A stretch of DNA of 64,000 nt from Didemnitutus sp041906465. Lineage in GTDB: Bacteria > Verrucomicrobiota > Verrucomicrobiia > Opitutales > Opitutaceae. Position numbers and translations under genes: made by a program. This document shows positions 50,695-59,983 of the stretch, piece after piece (the first letter of the stretch is position 1; every line of letters begins with the position of its first letter). The notes beneath the pieces were generated by a model. It saw only the letters and a list, made by a program, of their open reading frames with translations, ran no database searches and had not been told where the DNA came from. The DNA is taken from the NCBI GenBank assembly GCA_041906465.1, contig JAYRJE010000012.1, positions 144,464 through 208,463 on the forward strand. Reading direction: 5' to 3'.

Positions 50695-51549
50695 TCAACA
50701 ATAGCGGGCGATGCGGGAACTGACGTCGTGTTTGAAACGCTCGATGAAACCCAGCGTGTAGTCGGCGACCGACAATGCGGGATGGTCGATGAGCGGCGTG
50801 AGATCCATCGCCCACGTCAGCCCGACTGCCCGATCGGTGGCGTGCGACGTGTGATAAGTCGCGTGCGCCAGGCGGCGACCGGCGGCGGCGAGATCGTAGC
50901 GCTTGCCGCCCGTGATTTGGGAATCGAAAACCCCCACGAGCGCCGCCGCGAGATTCGGGAAAGCGCCGACATCCAGCGCCTGCTTGTCGCCATCCACCAT
51001 CCAATCGAGATCGCGCCACACTTCGCAGCCGAGCACCTGCCGCGGACGCTTCTCCGCCGGCAGCGCACGCAACGCCTGAAGGCATTGCCCCAGGACCGCG
51101 AGGTGCGTCTCGTGCTTGTCTGCGGGCTGGTGCAGATAGACGACCTCCGCCGCCGCCGTAGCAAACACAAGCCCGAGATCCGCCTGAACCTGCGCATGAC
51201 CCGGCTGTTTCACCACGGCGCTGGGATGTGCCAGTTGGAGCTGGATCGAGTAGTCGCCCACGAACGCCGCCTTACGCTGCTCCGCGCGGCGCACGGCGAG
51301 CATCTCGTCGCTCGAATAGTTGGCGTAACGCCCCGACCGCGGGCTACCCGCGCCATCCGTGACGACCACGCCGGAGAACCACCGATCAGCGCGCCCGAAA
51401 CACTCGGCAATGCCGTGGTAGGCCATGATCTCGATGTCGTCCTGATGCGCGGCCACGCAAAGATGCGTTGTGCGCGCGAGCGCCGCTTCGGGCGAGAGGC
51501 CCGTTCCAGCGGGCACGAAGATGTCGGCGTGCGATTGGGAAAACTTCAT
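50695..51549 (-). CDS. PIG-L/LmbE-like deacetylase
   Basis: 284 residues from ATG 51549; a longer frame upstream is the shadow of the ROK gene. The LmbE signature is HLCVAAHQDDIEIMAYHG (the AHxDD metal site) with a later HQPADKHETHLAVLGQC supplying the third His. These Zn-dependent enzymes remove N-acetyl groups from GlcNAc-type sugars. Its ATG overlaps the ROK gene stop (ATGA). In this locus it may deacetylate an imported amino sugar, an inference from context. Confidence 0.85.
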   Translation of the reverse strand: MKFSQSHADIFVPAGTGLSPEAALARTTHLCVAAHQDDIEIMAYHGIAECFGRADRWFSGVVVTDGAGSPRSGRYANYSSDEMLAVRRAEQRKAAFVGDYSIQLQLAHPSAVVKQPGHAQVQADLGLVFATAAAEVVYLHQPADKHETHLAVLGQCLQALRALPAEKRPRQVLGCEVWRDLDWMVDGDKQALDVGAFPNLAAALVGVFDSQITGGKRYDLAAAGRRLAHATYHTSHATDRAVGLTWAMDLTPLIDHPALSVADYTLGFIERFKHDVSSRIARYC

Positions 51550-52955
51550 GGGGCAAGGGAGATGACGTTTTTCGAGAATGGCGCCAAGCTGGCGGCCGCT
51601 ATCGCCTGACCGTGCGACCGGTTCGCCTCGTTGGGAGAGTGAAAACGGATTTGTTGCGCTAAATCCGGAAACTCCGCGTGCAGCACCTCGGCCGCGCGGG
51701 AGAGAATCACCTCTCCGCCGGGAGCGGTGGCGACCCCACCGAGGAGCAGCACATGGCGTGAGTCGTAGAACTCGTGGTAGTGCGCCACCGCGTAGCCGAA
51801 GCACACGCCGATCGTCTCATACACCGCGAGCGCCGGCGCGTCGCCTCGCTGCAACGCCGCCAACACCGCCGATGTCAGCTCCGCGGGCTCGTCAGCGTTA
51901 AACGCGATCCCCGCGCGGGCCGCGAGCCGCTGCACACCTTGCCGGGAGAAATACTGCACGCCGCACCCGCAGTCGCCTGACCATTCGTCGCGCGCCGCGT
52001 GGGGCCCGTAGTCGAAGGGAGCGAACGCGAGTTCGTTCAGCCAGGTGGTGAGATTACCTTGGGCCGTGACGTAGCCCGCCGCCTGACTGGTCCCAAACGA
52101 GGTTCCGAGCACCGGACCGCGCAGCAATTGCGCCCCGGCCAAGGCAGTGACCTCTCCGTCGTTGACGATGCGGAACGGCACCCGGCCCCAGCGTTCGCGC
52201 AGGGCAATGAACATGCCGCGAATGTGCCGCTCGAACGATTCCTCGGACACTCCGCGGAACAATGACGCAACGCGCACCTCGTCGTTCACGTAGACTCCCG
52301 CCGCGCTGCCGCCAATCGCATCGACCCGCGGTAAATGCGCTGCCGCGCGCAGCAACGCTTCCTGCACTTTCGCGATGTGGTAAGCCGGATCGGTTTCGAA
52401 ATACGGCGCCCACGGCAAGCGTTCGGCGTGCACCACACGCCCGTCGATCAGGGCGACCACCTTGCGCTCGCTGCCGCCGAGATCGAACCCGATGCGACAT
52501 CCCTCCAGGCTGCGATCGATGGAAAGCTCGGGATCGTGCGGCGCGGGGAGTGCAGCGAAGGAACACGCTTCGACGGTAAACGCGTTGCGATAAATGCCAC
52601 GCCCCATGAAGGACTGATCGAAGGCCCTCGGCCCGGTGGCGCTGTAAATGTCGGTCAGCGCCCGCGTGATCTCATCGGCCCCCGCGACCAGCACTCGTGT
52701 CGCTCCCTTCTGCCAGAGCAGAAATTTCAGCAACCGTTCCGCATAGCGCAACGTCAGCCCGGCGGACGGATGCCCCGCCGCGAGGACGCGATCGCGATGC
52801 AGCATGGTCGTGCCATCCGGCCGGACCAGCGCGAACGCGAAGGCCCGCGCACCGGCATCGCGCGCCACGAGATCGCGATAAGCGCGATTCCAGAGCGCGG
52901 CCGGCACGAAATCCGGTTCGAGCGCCGGACGGATTTTCGGCAGCACCGTAAGCAC
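51546..52955 (-). CDS. ROK-type sugar kinase/regulator
   Basis: About 469 residues from GTG 52955; an extension into the symporter gene is rejected. The ROK/ASKHA fold is seen in CRIGFDLGGSERKVVALIDG (phosphate 1), AIGGSAAGVYVNDEVRVA, PFRIVNDGEVTALAGAQLLR, VLGTSFGTSQAAGYVT and LLLGGVATAPGGEVILSRAA. An added N-terminal domain of about 150 residues precedes it (ADEITRALTDIYSATGPRAF). A Cys-containing GDCGCGVQYFSRQG recalls the zinc loop of ROK proteins. May phosphorylate a hexose or HexNAc, or sense it. Confidence 0.75.
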   Translation of the reverse strand: MLTVLPKIRPALEPDFVPAALWNRAYRDLVARDAGARAFAFALVRPDGTTMLHRDRVLAAGHPSAGLTLRYAERLLKFLLWQKGATRVLVAGADEITRALTDIYSATGPRAFDQSFMGRGIYRNAFTVEACSFAALPAPHDPELSIDRSLEGCRIGFDLGGSERKVVALIDGRVVHAERLPWAPYFETDPAYHIAKVQEALLRAAAHLPRVDAIGGSAAGVYVNDEVRVASLFRGVSEESFERHIRGMFIALRERWGRVPFRIVNDGEVTALAGAQLLRGPVLGTSFGTSQAAGYVTAQGNLTTWLNELAFAPFDYGPHAARDEWSGDCGCGVQYFSRQGVQRLAARAGIAFNADEPAELTSAVLAALQRGDAPALAVYETIGVCFGYAVAHYHEFYDSRHVLLLGGVATAPGGEVILSRAAEVLHAEFPDLAQQIRFHSPNEANRSHGQAIAAASLAPFSKNVISLAP

Positions 52956-52977
52956 GGGAAAGGTCAGGCGATGCGGT

Positions 52978-54873
52978 TCAGGCCGAGAGCTTTTCGGAGC
53001 GAGTTGCTTCGCCGCCCCATAAGCGGCGCGTGACCCAAGCCATGGTGCCGCCACTGAAGACGAACACTGCGGCGAGCACACCGGCAGTTGGGAGGCGTCC
53101 GTAGAGCAGATTGCCGATCGCAAAGAGCGCCGACCAGATCGCCAGACAACCGGTGATCCAACCCAGCGCCGCCAGCCCGAGACGATCGGCTGACGCACAC
53201 GGGCGCCCATCGGCCGCTTCGATCTGCCGGCGAATCTCCGTCCAACCCGGTCCCGCCGGTCGCACCCGGCGATAGAAATCCATCAAGCGCTCGCGACTCG
53301 TCGGCGCCGCGACGAACGCTGCCACCAACCAGCACACCGTGGTGAAGCCAACCGCATACAAGACCGACTGCGCAAACGGCAGCGGGTGACCCGTTTTTCT
53401 CAGCACAAATAAAACCACCGAGATGGCAAAGGAACTGCCCATCGCCACCACCTCGCACCACGCATTGATCCTCCACCAAAACCAGCGCAGCAGATACAAC
53501 AACCCCGTGCCCGCGCCGATCGAGATCAGCACCTCAAAGGCGTCCTGCGCCGATTCGAGCGTCAGACTCACCAATGCCGCGACGAGATAGAGGCCTAGCG
53601 TGCAAATTTTCCCCACGTTCACGTAGTGCGCCTCCGAGGCACCGGACACCACGAAGCGTCGGTAGAAGTCGTGCACTAGGTAGGAGGAGCCCCAGTTGAG
53701 GTGAGTGAGGATTGTCGAGGAATTCGCGGCGATCAGGCCGCCCACCATCAACCCGACAAAACCCACCGGCAGGAATTTCAACATCGCGGGAAACGCGCTG
53801 TCGTGACCGATCAGTCCCGGATCGGCATGGGGGAACGCGGCCTGGATCTCCTTCAGGTCGGGATAGATGATGATGGAACACAGCGCCGTGACGATCCACG
53901 GCCAGGGCCGCAAGACGTAGTGCGCGAAATTGAAGAACAGCGTGCTACCGAGCGCATCTTTCTCGGCTTTCGAAGCCAGCATGCGCTGCGCAATGTAGCT
54001 GCCGCCACCGGGCTCGGAGCCGGGATACCAGTTGGCCCACCAGCCGATCGCCAGCGGCACGATGAAGATCATCAGCGCCAGTTCGCTCAGCGCAAAGTTG
54101 GGCATCACGTCCAGCAGCGGCTGACCGCGCCCGTCGATGGTGGTGAACACCGGCTGCCCGCCGGAAGCGTAACTGACCTGTTGCGCGCCGAGCGTGCTCA
54201 CCAGCCGATGCAATCCCGCCAGCGCGCCATCGCCCGCTCCGGTGTGGCGCGCGACTTCCACGAGCGCGAAATACGCCGCCGCCACGACGGCGGTCATCTT
54301 CAGGACGAACTGCACCATATCGATCACGAGCACGCCCCACAGACCGGAGTGCGCCGCGAAGACGACATTGAGCACGCCGCAGATCACGATGGTCTGCCAC
54401 GGCGCGAGGCCAAAGAGCAGATTCGCGATTTTGCACGCCGCCAGCGTCACCATACCCATGATGAAGCAGTTGAAGAACAGTCCCAGGTAAACGGCGCGGA
54501 ACCCACGCACGATCGACGCCGCCCGACCGGAATAGCGCAGCTCATAGAACTCGAGATCCGTCATCACTCCGGAACGCCGCCAGAGGCGCGCAAAGAAAAA
54601 GACCGTTGCCACCCCCGTCAGCACGAAGGCCCACCACTGCCAGTTGCCCGCCACGCCGTATTGCCGGACTTGTTGGGTCACCCAGTTGGGCGTGTCGCTG
54701 CTGAACGTCGTTGCGACCATCGAAAGCCCGGCCAGCCACCAAGGCACCGACCTTCCCGAAGCGAAAAACTCCGTCGTGCTCTGACGCGCGCGCCGGCCGA
54801 AAAAGAGCGCCGGAACGAAACAGACGAGCAGCGAAGCTAGGACAATGATCCAGTCGAGCGGCAGTAGTTTCAT
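52978..54873 (-). CDS. Sodium:solute symporter (SSS family)
   Basis: 631 residues, start ATG 54873 (MKLLPLDWIIVLASLLVCFV). SSS pattern: STTEFFASGRSVPWWLAGLS, MVATTFSSDTPNWVTQQVRQ, FIVPLAIGWWANWYPGSEPG and GLMVGGLIAANSSTILTHLN (sodium-site serines). About 13-14 helices with a longer C-terminal part than the symporter at 1178. By context it imports the disaccharide or amino sugar released by the lyase and sulfatases. Confidence 0.9.
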   Translation of the reverse strand: MKLLPLDWIIVLASLLVCFVPALFFGRRARQSTTEFFASGRSVPWWLAGLSMVATTFSSDTPNWVTQQVRQYGVAGNWQWWAFVLTGVATVFFFARLWRRSGVMTDLEFYELRYSGRAASIVRGFRAVYLGLFFNCFIMGMVTLAACKIANLLFGLAPWQTIVICGVLNVVFAAHSGLWGVLVIDMVQFVLKMTAVVAAAYFALVEVARHTGAGDGALAGLHRLVSTLGAQQVSYASGGQPVFTTIDGRGQPLLDVMPNFALSELALMIFIVPLAIGWWANWYPGSEPGGGSYIAQRMLASKAEKDALGSTLFFNFAHYVLRPWPWIVTALCSIIIYPDLKEIQAAFPHADPGLIGHDSAFPAMLKFLPVGFVGLMVGGLIAANSSTILTHLNWGSSYLVHDFYRRFVVSGASEAHYVNVGKICTLGLYLVAALVSLTLESAQDAFEVLISIGAGTGLLYLLRWFWWRINAWCEVVAMGSSFAISVVLFVLRKTGHPLPFAQSVLYAVGFTTVCWLVAAFVAAPTSRERLMDFYRRVRPAGPGWTEIRRQIEAADGRPCASADRLGLAALGWITGCLAIWSALFAIGNLLYGRLPTAGVLAAVFVFSGGTMAWVTRRLWGGEATRSEKLSA

Positions 54874-54898
54874 GGGGGGTAGTCCGATCGGTGTTGCC

Positions 54899-56797
54899 TT
54901 ACGGGCGGTAGCGTTGGAAGGCCTCGAGCGCCTCGTATTCCGCGAGGCCGAACTGGTCGTAGCGCTGCGCGAGCGAACGGTTGCTCTGCATCGCCTGCTG
55001 CCAGGACTCGCTCTGGTTCGCGGCCACGATCGGACTCTGACTGCGCTGGCTCTTGTGATGATAGATCGCCTGCACTTTCTGCGAAAGCTCCACCGGGCTG
55101 AGCGGCACCGCCATGTCCACCTCCGCGGGCTCCCACTCGCGCTCCGGCGCACGGTAGAGCCACACGCGGCAATCCACGCGCCACGCCTCGCCGGCTGTCG
55201 GACCAAACGCACGACGGAAAACCTCGAAGCTCAGCGCGGATACCGAGCTGGGATCGCCCGACTGGCCCGTCGCGAAAATCTGGTGCGGCTGCACCTCGCG
55301 CAGCAGTTGCTCCACGATCGCGACATCCGCCTCGCCGAGACGGAACTGGCGGTAGCGCCCCTGCTCGTAACACGGCAGGTCGAGGAAGCGCGCCTGCGCG
55401 GCGGAGAGACCGCACGTGTGTAGCGCGGCCCGCGCCTCGCTGCGGCGGAGCACGCCCTTGAATCGCCGTGTGTCGGCCTGATCGTGATCGAATGCCGCCT
55501 TCGCACGGAGCTGCTCGCGGACGGAGCGCGCGAACGCCGCGCCCGCGCCCTCCCCGTGCAGTTCCATCGCCAGCTCTGCCGCCATCGCGGCCTCCTCGTC
55601 GGGCACGCCGAGATTGCCAGAGGTCAGATATGCCACGGTGACCTCATGCCCTTGATCGACCAGCCGGCGTAACGTGCCGCCCATGCCGAGCACATCGTCC
55701 GAAGGCTCCGGGCTGAAAACCAGCACGCGCTTCTTCGCCGGCAGCGCGCGCTCCGGTCGGTGACGGTCGTCGGCGTCGGGCTTGCCGCCGGGCCAGCCGG
55801 TGATCGTGTGCTGAAGTTCGTTGAAGACGCGGATGTTCAGCCCGTAGGCCGGCCCCTGCTCCGTCAACAAATCGGCCATGCCGTGCTCGCTGTAATCCTC
55901 GTCGAGGAGTTTCAGCACGGGCTTGTCGAGTTGCCGCGCGAGCCACGCCACCGCGCGGCGCGTCATGGCCGGCGTCCACTCGACGGTGCCCACGAGCCAA
56001 GGGTGGCGGAAGCGAGTGAGTTCGCCCGCCGCGGCGCCATCGACGTGGAATTCCACGGCCGGATGGCGTTGGAGAAAACTCGCCGGCAACGCGTCGGTGG
56101 CGTCGTGCTCGACGGCGCTGGCGATCACGCGCGCTTTCGATTCGCCCCATGCGAGGAGGAGGATGCGCCGCGCCTCGAGGATGGTGCCGACTCCCATGGT
56201 GACCGCGTGGCGCGGCACGTGCGCCTCGCCGAGAAAGTCGCGCGCGGCGTCGCGCCGCGTGAGCGCGTCGAGCGTAACGAGGCGCGTGCGCGACTCGCGG
56301 CCCGAGCCGGGCTCGTTGAAGCCGATATGACCGGTGCGTCCGATGCCAAGGATCTGCACGTCGAGCCCGCCGGCCGCGCGGATTTTCTCCTCATACGCGG
56401 CGCACGAGGCAAAGACCTCGCCGCGCGCCACCATGCCGTCGGGCAGGTGGATGTTCTCCGCCGGGATGTCGATGTGATCGAACAACTGGTCGTGCATGAA
56501 GCGCCAATAGCTCTCCGGATGCGTGCGCGGCAGACCGTAGTATTCGTCGAGGTTGAACGTGATCACACCGCGAAAACTCAGTTTCTCCTCGCGATGCAGG
56601 CGGATGAGCTGGCGGTAGAGCCGCACCGGCGTCGAGCCGGTCGCGAGGCCGAGCACGGTGGGCCGGCCGGCGGCGTTGTGGGCGCGGATGAGGATGGCGA
56701 GTTCGCGCGCGACGTGCAGGCACGCCTCGTCGGCGTCGGCGTGCACGGTCACGGGCAGGCGCTCGCGCTGGCGGGACTCGGCAATGGGCAGGGACAT
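54899..56797 (-). CDS. nagB: Glucosamine-6-P deaminase fused to PIG-L-like domain
   Basis: 632 residues. Residues 1-300 are NagB: VLGLATGSTPVRLYRQLIRL, ITFNLDEYYGLPRTHPESYW (D84) and GIGRTGHIGFNEPGS (H157, E162). They convert glucosamine-6-P to fructose-6-P and ammonia. From about 355 a LmbE-like domain begins RVLVFSPEPSDDVLGMGGTL, where the metal-site PHPDD is changed to PEPSDD, so deacetylase activity is doubtful there. Such NagB-LmbE fusions are known in Bacteroidetes and Verrucomicrobia. Central to the amino-sugar operon. Confidence 0.9.
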   Translation of the reverse strand: MSLPIAESRQRERLPVTVHADADEACLHVARELAILIRAHNAAGRPTVLGLATGSTPVRLYRQLIRLHREEKLSFRGVITFNLDEYYGLPRTHPESYWRFMHDQLFDHIDIPAENIHLPDGMVARGEVFASCAAYEEKIRAAGGLDVQILGIGRTGHIGFNEPGSGRESRTRLVTLDALTRRDAARDFLGEAHVPRHAVTMGVGTILEARRILLLAWGESKARVIASAVEHDATDALPASFLQRHPAVEFHVDGAAAGELTRFRHPWLVGTVEWTPAMTRRAVAWLARQLDKPVLKLLDEDYSEHGMADLLTEQGPAYGLNIRVFNELQHTITGWPGGKPDADDRHRPERALPAKKRVLVFSPEPSDDVLGMGGTLRRLVDQGHEVTVAYLTSGNLGVPDEEAAMAAELAMELHGEGAGAAFARSVREQLRAKAAFDHDQADTRRFKGVLRRSEARAALHTCGLSAAQARFLDLPCYEQGRYRQFRLGEADVAIVEQLLREVQPHQIFATGQSGDPSSVSALSFEVFRRAFGPTAGEAWRVDCRVWLYRAPEREWEPAEVDMAVPLSPVELSQKVQAIYHHKSQRSQSPIVAANQSESWQQAMQSNRSLAQRYDQFGLAEYEALEAFQRYRP

Positions 56798-56803
56798 GGC
56801 GAT

Positions 56804-57733
56804 TCAGGAGTTGGCCGGGGACAGTTGACGGAAATAAGCCAGCGTCTCGGCGAGGCCGGCCTCGAGCGAGCTGACGGGCCGGAAACCCGCCGCGTGGAGC
56901 GCATCGACATTGGCGCGCGAATGCCGGACATCGCCCGCGCGCGGCGGCGCGTGCCGGATCTCCGAGCGGGAGCCGGCTTGCGCGACGATGCGCTGCGCGA
57001 GTTCCAGCACGGTGATTTGCCCGCCGTAGCCGACGTTGAACACGCCGGTGAGGCCGCGCGTCGTGGCGGCGAAGAGATTGGCGGCAACGATGTCCTTCAC
57101 GTGGATGAAATCCCGCGTCTGGCCGCCGTCGCCGTAAATCGTGATCGGCTGCTGCGCGAGCGCCCGCTGGATGAAGATCGGCACGGCCGCCGCGTAGGCG
57201 CTGCCCGGGTCCTGCCGCGGACCGAAGACGTTGAAAAACCGCAGCGCCACTGTCTCGAGCCGGCCCGACTCCGCGAACTGCCGGCAGTAGTATTCGCCGT
57301 CGAGCTTGGTGACGGCGTAGGGGCTGCGCGGTTCGGGCAGCATCGTCTCGACCTTCGGCACCGTCGGATTGTCGCCGTAGATCGCCGCCGAGGAGCTCAG
57401 GCAGAGCTTGCGCACGCCGGCGGCCGCGGACTCCTGGAGGACGTTGAGCAGGCCGAGCACGTTCAATTCCACGCATTCGTGCGGGCGCTCCACGGATTCG
57501 GGGACGCTCACCATCGCCGCGAGGTGGAAGACGTAATCGACGCCCGCCACGGCGCGCCGCACCGTCGCGCGGTCGAGGATCGTGCCCTCGATGAACTCGA
57601 CGTCGAGGCCGTGCAGGTTGCGCCGGTTGCCCGTGCGCAGATTGTCGAGCACGCGCACCTCGGCGCGTCCTTGCAGTTGCTCGGCGAGATGACTGCCGAT
57701 GAAGCCGGCTCCGCCGGTGATCAGGACTTTCAT
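56804..57733 (-). CDS. NAD-dependent sugar-nucleotide epimerase (GalE-like)
   Basis: 309 residues, an extended SDR: KVLITGGAGFIGSHLAEQLQ, FHLAAMVSVPESVERP, KLCLSSSAAIYGDNP (Ser/Thr), SPYAVTKLDGEYYCRQF (Tyr-Lys) and DFIHVKDIVAANLFAATT. It probably interconverts UDP-GalNAc/UDP-GlcNAc or UDP-Gal/UDP-Glc. Its start overlaps the HexNAc kinase stop (ATGA), tying the two steps together. Confidence 0.88.
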   Translation of the reverse strand: MKVLITGGAGFIGSHLAEQLQGRAEVRVLDNLRTGNRRNLHGLDVEFIEGTILDRATVRRAVAGVDYVFHLAAMVSVPESVERPHECVELNVLGLLNVLQESAAAGVRKLCLSSSAAIYGDNPTVPKVETMLPEPRSPYAVTKLDGEYYCRQFAESGRLETVALRFFNVFGPRQDPGSAYAAAVPIFIQRALAQQPITIYGDGGQTRDFIHVKDIVAANLFAATTRGLTGVFNVGYGGQITVLELAQRIVAQAGSRSEIRHAPPRAGDVRHSRANVDALHAAGFRPVSSLEAGLAETLAYFRQLSPANS

Positions 57734-58887
57734 GTGTTCCCCTGGATAATTCCCGCCCGCGCCTGGTTCGCGCAGACCTGAGCGACCAGTTGCTGCATTG
57801 CCGCCTCCTGCTGTTCGATGCTGCGCACGAGCGCAAACTGCGTGCGCGCACGGTCCAGGTTGTGGCCGGGTCGTTTCGTGTTGAAATACACGTCGCCCTC
57901 AAGGTGATCCGTGAGAAAACGCAGCCCGATCTCGTAGGTAATGAGCTTGCCGGAGAACACCAGGTGGGCACGTTCCGCCTCGTTCAAGAAAGCGCCGGCC
58001 GACGAGAGATAGCCGTTCACGAGGCCCTCGAAGATGTCCATGCGCATCGCGACCTTCGCGACGTCGCGCTCGTCCTCCGCCGCGGCGTTGGTCGCCGAGC
58101 GCACCATGTCGCCGAAATCGTAGAGCGCCAGGCCCGGCATCACCGTGTCGAGGTCGATCACGCACACCGCGGAGCCGGTGCGTTCGTCGAGCATCACGTT
58201 GTTGAACTTCGTGTCGTTGTGCGTGACGCGCTCGGGCACCTCGCCGCGCGCCAGCAGGTCCAGCAGCACGCCCGCGAGTGGCGCGCGCGAGAGCGCGAAG
58301 TCGATCTCGGCCTGCACCTCGTGCACGCGTCCGGCGCAGTCGGCCGCGACGGCGCGCTGGAAATTGGCCAGCCGACTCCGTGTGTCGTGAAAGCCCTGGA
58401 TCGTCTCGTGCAACCGGGCGCCGGGCAGATCGACCAGCAAGTGCTGAAACGCCCCGAAAGCGCGCGCTGCCTCGTAGGCGTGGCGCGGGCTCTCGACGAC
58501 GTCGTAGGTCCGCGCCTGCTCGATGAACAGGTAGCAACGCCAGCACCCGCCCTGCGCATCGCGATGCCACGGCGCACCGTCGCGCGCCGGCACGAGCGTG
58601 AGCGCTGTGCGGGAATCGCCCGAACCCCGCCCGGCGGCGGCGCGCGCGGCGTGATCGGTCACGCGCTGGATGTTTTCCATCAGTGCCGGCACGTTCTTGA
58701 AGATGCGAGCGTTGATGCGTTGCAGGATGTATCGCACCGGCCGACCGGCTTGGTCCATCGTGATTGCGAAGGTGTCGTTGATGTGACCGCTGCCGTAGGG
58801 CGCGCCCTCGGCGAAACGACCGTGCAAGTGAAACGCGGCGGCGACGGCGCGCAAATCCACCGAAGGACGGGAAGGCGACAAGCTCAT
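57730..58887 (-). CDS. N-acetylhexosamine 1-kinase-like phosphotransferase
   Basis: 385 residues with the aminoglycoside-phosphotransferase fold as in NahK: EGAPYGSGHINDTFAITM (nucleotide loop), YILQRINARIFKNVPALMEN (HexNAc kinase signature), VTHNDTKFNNVMLDERTG (catalytic Asp) and VIDLDTVMPGLALYDFGD (Mg site). It should phosphorylate GalNAc/GlcNAc at C1 with ATP. Followed by epimerase and NagB, preceded by a nucleotidyltransferase, the order of a HexNAc salvage pathway like that of lacto-/galacto-N-biose loci. Confidence 0.88.
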   Translation of the reverse strand: MSLSPSRPSVDLRAVAAAFHLHGRFAEGAPYGSGHINDTFAITMDQAGRPVRYILQRINARIFKNVPALMENIQRVTDHAARAAAGRGSGDSRTALTLVPARDGAPWHRDAQGGCWRCYLFIEQARTYDVVESPRHAYEAARAFGAFQHLLVDLPGARLHETIQGFHDTRSRLANFQRAVAADCAGRVHEVQAEIDFALSRAPLAGVLLDLLARGEVPERVTHNDTKFNNVMLDERTGSAVCVIDLDTVMPGLALYDFGDMVRSATNAAAEDERDVAKVAMRMDIFEGLVNGYLSSAGAFLNEAERAHLVFSGKLITYEIGLRFLTDHLEGDVYFNTKRPGHNLDRARTQFALVRSIEQQEAAMQQLVAQVCANQARAGIIQGNT

Positions 58888-58899
58888 GGGGAAAGGGGA

Positions 58900-59820
58900 T
58901 CAGCTCCAGAGTTTCGCCGGATAAACTCCGGCCTGAGTCAGCGCGCGCAGCGAGGCGACCACGTGCGGACGGTCTTCGCGGTAAGTGACACCGAACCACG
59001 AACCGGTGGTCGGCAGCACCGAGACTGTCGCCTCACCGGTCGCGATCATGCCCGAGACGGCCGACGGGATGTAGAATTCCGTCTTCGGCTCCGCGCCGCA
59101 CCGGTCGAGGAATTCCCCGAGCTGCCGCTCGAATGCATCGAAGATCGCCGGTGTGAAGCCCCAGCAGTTCATCGATACCGTCTCCTCGCCGCTGTAAACG
59201 CTCCCCTGCCCCATCGGTCCCACCTGCGCCGCCTCGATGCCCGTGGCTTCGTTCACAGCGAGCAGGTTTCCGTGCGGCCCGACGGTGCAGACGCCGCGCG
59301 AGACGGCGCCGTGTTCCGACAGCGTGTTCGCCAGCCGGAAGCCGATCAGGCAGCAGCGCGCCGGGCCGGCCGCTGGAGCCGGTGTGCGGAGAAAGCGCCC
59401 GAGTTGCCGGAAAGCATCCGCGCCGTAGAAATCGTCGGCGTTGACGACCGCGAACGGCTCGGCGATTTCGTCCGCCGCGCACCAGACCGCGTGGCCCGTG
59501 CCCCACGGCTTGGTCCGGCTCGCGGGCACCGAACGTTGCCCTGGCAGGCGCTCGAGCTCCTGAAAAACATACCGCACGTCGGTTCGCGCCTCGAAGCGTT
59601 GTCCCACCTTCACGCGAAACTCCGCCTCGAAATCGCGGCGAATCACGAAGATCACCTTTCCGAAGCCGGCCGCGAGCGCGTCGAAGACCGAGTAGTCGAG
59701 CACCGCCTCGCCCGCGGGACCGACGGGATCGATCTGCTTCAGGCCGCCGTAGCGGCTGCCCATGCCCGCCGCGAGCACCAGCAGCGCGGGCCTCCGAAAA
59801 TTCTCCGCCAGATTCGTCAT
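58900..59820 (-). CDS. Sugar-1-phosphate nucleotidyltransferase
   Basis: 306 residues from ATG 59820. The nucleotidyltransferase signature is LLVLAAGMGSRYGGLKQIDP, followed by GEAVLDYSVFDALAAGFGKV, a central EPFAVVNADDFYGADAFRQL (metal Asp) and EFYIPSAVSGMIATGEATVS. Next to the HexNAc 1-kinase it probably makes UDP-HexNAc from HexNAc-1-P and UTP for the epimerase. First gene of the minus-strand operon; the promoter should lie in 59821-59983. Confidence 0.85.
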   Translation of the reverse strand: MTNLAENFRRPALLVLAAGMGSRYGGLKQIDPVGPAGEAVLDYSVFDALAAGFGKVIFVIRRDFEAEFRVKVGQRFEARTDVRYVFQELERLPGQRSVPASRTKPWGTGHAVWCAADEIAEPFAVVNADDFYGADAFRQLGRFLRTPAPAAGPARCCLIGFRLANTLSEHGAVSRGVCTVGPHGNLLAVNEATGIEAAQVGPMGQGSVYSGEETVSMNCWGFTPAIFDAFERQLGEFLDRCGAEPKTEFYIPSAVSGMIATGEATVSVLPTTGSWFGVTYREDRPHVVASLRALTQAGVYPAKLWS

Positions 59821-59983
59821 GGGGTGCCATTTCGGAATAAGAATCGATTTTGTCAATCTTATCGTTATTTTGTCGTTTTCGATTTCAGCATAATCCTGCG
59901 ACACGTGCGGGCCCCGAGCCGCACTGAACGGCGCTAGTTGGTCGGGAATTGAGTGTCGTCGCGAGTTGCGGCGTGTTCGAGGC
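59821..59983. promoter_or_regulatory. Divergent control region of glycan locus
   Basis: AT-rich spacer (about 59835-59895) between the minus-strand amino-sugar operon and the plus-strand lyase gene. It has imperfect direct repeats ATCGATTTTGTC and ATCGTTATTTTGTCG and an ATTTTGTCGTTTTCGATTT tract. A regulator binding here, perhaps the AraC protein at 49666-50631, could switch both arms on together. Confidence 0.45.

Noticed and set aside
52978..53210. N-terminal extension of the ROK-type ORF
   Set aside because: It overlaps the symporter C-terminus in another frame; the GTG at 52955 starts where family similarity begins.
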